NCBI RefSeq assembly: GCF_032716425.1
Contig: NZ_CP090420.1
Coordinates: forward strand, 434,001-498,000
Reading direction: 5' to 3'
Source: Pseudoalteromonas sp. N1230-9
GTDB taxonomy: Bacteria > Pseudomonadota > Gammaproteobacteria > Enterobacterales > Alteromonadaceae
Length of the DNA: 64,000 nt
This document shows, piece after piece, positions 63,064 through 64,000 of this stretch. The translations under genes and the position numbers were made by a program. The notes below the pieces were generated by a model that had not been told where the DNA came from, searched no databases, and worked only from the letters and a program-made list of their open reading frames with translations. Each line of letters begins with the position of its first letter. Within the stretch, counting starts at the first letter, position 1.

Positions 63064-63080
63064 TGTAAAGGGGGTTTACA
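63064..63080. repeat. Perfect-arm 17-bp palindrome after iteron-like array
   Basis: TGTAAAGGGGGTTTACA lies 60 bp beyond the array, identical to the copy inside sbcD. Confidence 0.85.
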
Positions 63081-63180
63081 GAGAGGGAACTCGCAAGGGG
63101 CAAAGTGAGAAAGAGTAAAGTTAACAAGTAGCAGCAGGTTTACCCCGCGTTATGGTTTTATTAAATGATCATTTGGATAT

Positions 63181-63201
63181 GGCGCGATATAGAATCGCGC
63201 C
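63181..63201. repeat. REP-like hairpin
   Basis: GGCGCGAT and ATCGCGCC form an 8-bp stem around 5 nt. Nearby bases resemble the flank repeats of the cassette island. Confidence 0.5.
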
Positions 63202-63290
63202 TAATACAATTTGAGATAAGTTAAGCGAAACTGCATCACGAAATCAGTTCACCTTGCGCAAATGAAGCGTTCTCGCTTCGCTCGATGTCG

Positions 63291-64000
63291 TTAATCATTT
63301 CCACTGTTTTTATCAAACCACCATTGAATATAGGCTACTTTAGTCATTAGGTTTGATGGGCGCGCGGTAATACCATGTGAGGCATTAGGGATACGCACCA
63401 TCGCTGTATCAACACCTTGTAGCTTTAACGCTTGGTAAAATTGCTCAGTCTCAGAAATCGGGGTGCGATAGTCTGATTCGCCTGTTAATAGCATAGTGGG
63501 TGTTTTTACATTGCCCACATAGCTAATTGGAGAGCGCTTCATATAATGCTCAATATTGTCCCATGGCTTACCTGGGAACCAATAGTCAGCAAAGAAAGGA
63601 TAGAAATCAGCAGTTAGTACAAAGCTGATCCAATTGATGACTGGTTTAGCAACAACAGCTGCTGCAAAGCGGTCTGTATGACCCACAATCCATGCAGTTA
63701 AAACACCGCCACCTGAACCGCCGGTAACAAACAACTTACTCTCATCAATAAAGCCTTTATTGATAACAGCATCAACACCTGTCATCAAATCATCAAAGTC
63801 ATTACTTGGGTAGTTGTGATGAATTGTTTGCGCAAATTCTTTACCGTATGAATCACTGCCGCGTGGGTTCATATAAAGCACAACATTGCCCTTGGCTGCG
63901 TATAACTGCACTTCAGGGCTAAAGTGAGGGCCGTAGTTTGCAACAGGGCCACCGTGGATCTCTAAAACAAGTGGGTACTTTTTGTTTTTATCAAAACCAG
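63291..64000 (-). CDS. S9 family peptidase, 5' part outside the window
   Basis: C-terminal alpha/beta-hydrolase domain of a prolyl-oligopeptidase-type serine peptidase. The frame is open to the right edge, including IHGGPVANYG (oxyanion loop) before the visible GTG, so the start is outside the window. The nucleophile is in GGSGGG, Asp in GESDYRTP and His in NASHG. It resembles the other S9 peptidase at 10736 only in this fold. No signal peptide can be judged. Confidence 0.88.
   Translation of the reverse strand, partial: GFDKNKKYPLVLEIHGGPVANYGPHFSPEVQLYAAKGNVVLYMNPRGSDSYGKEFAQTIHHNYPSNDFDDLMTGVDAVINKGFIDESKLFVTGGSGGGVLTAWIVGHTDRFAAAVVAKPVINWISFVLTADFYPFFADYWFPGKPWDNIEHYMKRSPISYVGNVKTPTMLLTGESDYRTPISETEQFYQALKLQGVDTAMVRIPNASHGITARPSNLMTKVAYIQWWFDKNSGND

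Noticed and set aside
2556..63080. LexA boxes at the 17-bp palindromes
   Set aside because: CTGT and ACAG, where present, are separated by 11 bases; the known gammaproteobacterial LexA box needs 8, and copies lie inside genes.
1..64000. tRNA, rRNA or riboswitch
   Set aside because: I saw no cloverleaf or rRNA signature and no riboswitch aptamer I could support by eye; a covariance search would be needed for small RNAs.

Overview
The window reads as an AT-leaning marine gammaproteobacterial replicon, most likely Pseudoalteromonas (Alteromonadales). This is inferred from gene content: a DgcN/DgcA D-glutamate pair, a large TonB receptor, several secreted or lipoprotein peptidases (S9, M1, M14), a long-form isocitrate lyase, and a DUF3649-PepSY-DUF3325 iron cluster. 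The left edge cuts a plasmid/chromid-type parB. The window may therefore lie near the origin of a secondary chromosome (chromid); this is inference, because no replication initiator is visible.

Layout: 0-6.2 kb, parB (5' end missing), an array of 20-bp repeats, a SWIM-SNF2 helicase and rmuC. 6.2-13.1 kb, a periplasmic ClpP-like lipoprotein, a DJ-1/PfpI protein, LysR, DUF2938-tpm, a DOPA-dioxygenase-like protein and an S9 dipeptidyl peptidase. 13.2-14.9 kb, divergent LysR/azoreductase. 15.2-27.2 kb, a co-directional D-amino-acid/peptide locus: TonB receptor, D-aminoacylase, M14 peptidase, NhaC-type antiporter, LysR, dgcN, dgcA. 27.3-33.8 kb, a GyrI-like protein, a split spermidine-synthase-like pair, a MarR-controlled efflux operon, a small chitin-binding protein, arfB and a secreted protein. 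33.9-36.3 kb, a minus-strand operon (racemase, VOC, UDG-like, PhyH). 36.4-38.8 kb, a Fur-box-preceded iron operon. 38.9-43.7 kb, blc, a YaiI-family gene, a CheY-like protein, an SBP-like protein and a gamma-glutamyltransferase. 43.7-47.2 kb, an accessory island of integron-cassette-like genes including a TIR-domain protein. 47.2-52.8 kb, sbcD-sbcC-methyltransferase. 52.8-58.3 kb, a duplicated pair of small membrane proteins, an M1 peptidase, DUF6702, HAD and YeeN. 58.4-62.4 kb, divergent malate synthase G and isocitrate lyase (glyoxylate shunt). 62.5-63.1 kb, a second repeat array. 63.3 kb to the right edge, an S9 peptidase fragment.

The most unusual signal is two dispersed DNA motif families that ignore gene boundaries. 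Family 1 is a directional 20-mer, AGTTAGTAAAANNNTGATCT, with a GATC-less sister form AGTTRGTAAAAAATCGGTTT. I counted about 18 GATC-type copies, about 7 GATC-less copies and 2-3 degenerate ones. They cluster beside parB, at 33.9-38.8 kb and at 62.6-63.0 kb, and nine lie inside genes. In the two intergenic arrays many copies are spaced about 32 bp, as iterons are. Family 2 is a 17-bp palindrome, TGTAAA-N5-TTTACA with a C5 or G5 centre, present eight times, three of them inside genes. Together they look like replication-control/titration and partition (parS-like) sites of the replicon rather than gene regulators. The second notable element is the 43.7-47.2 kb island, bracketed by a 28-bp direct repeat and by inverted repeats, with attC-like joints but no integrase in the window.
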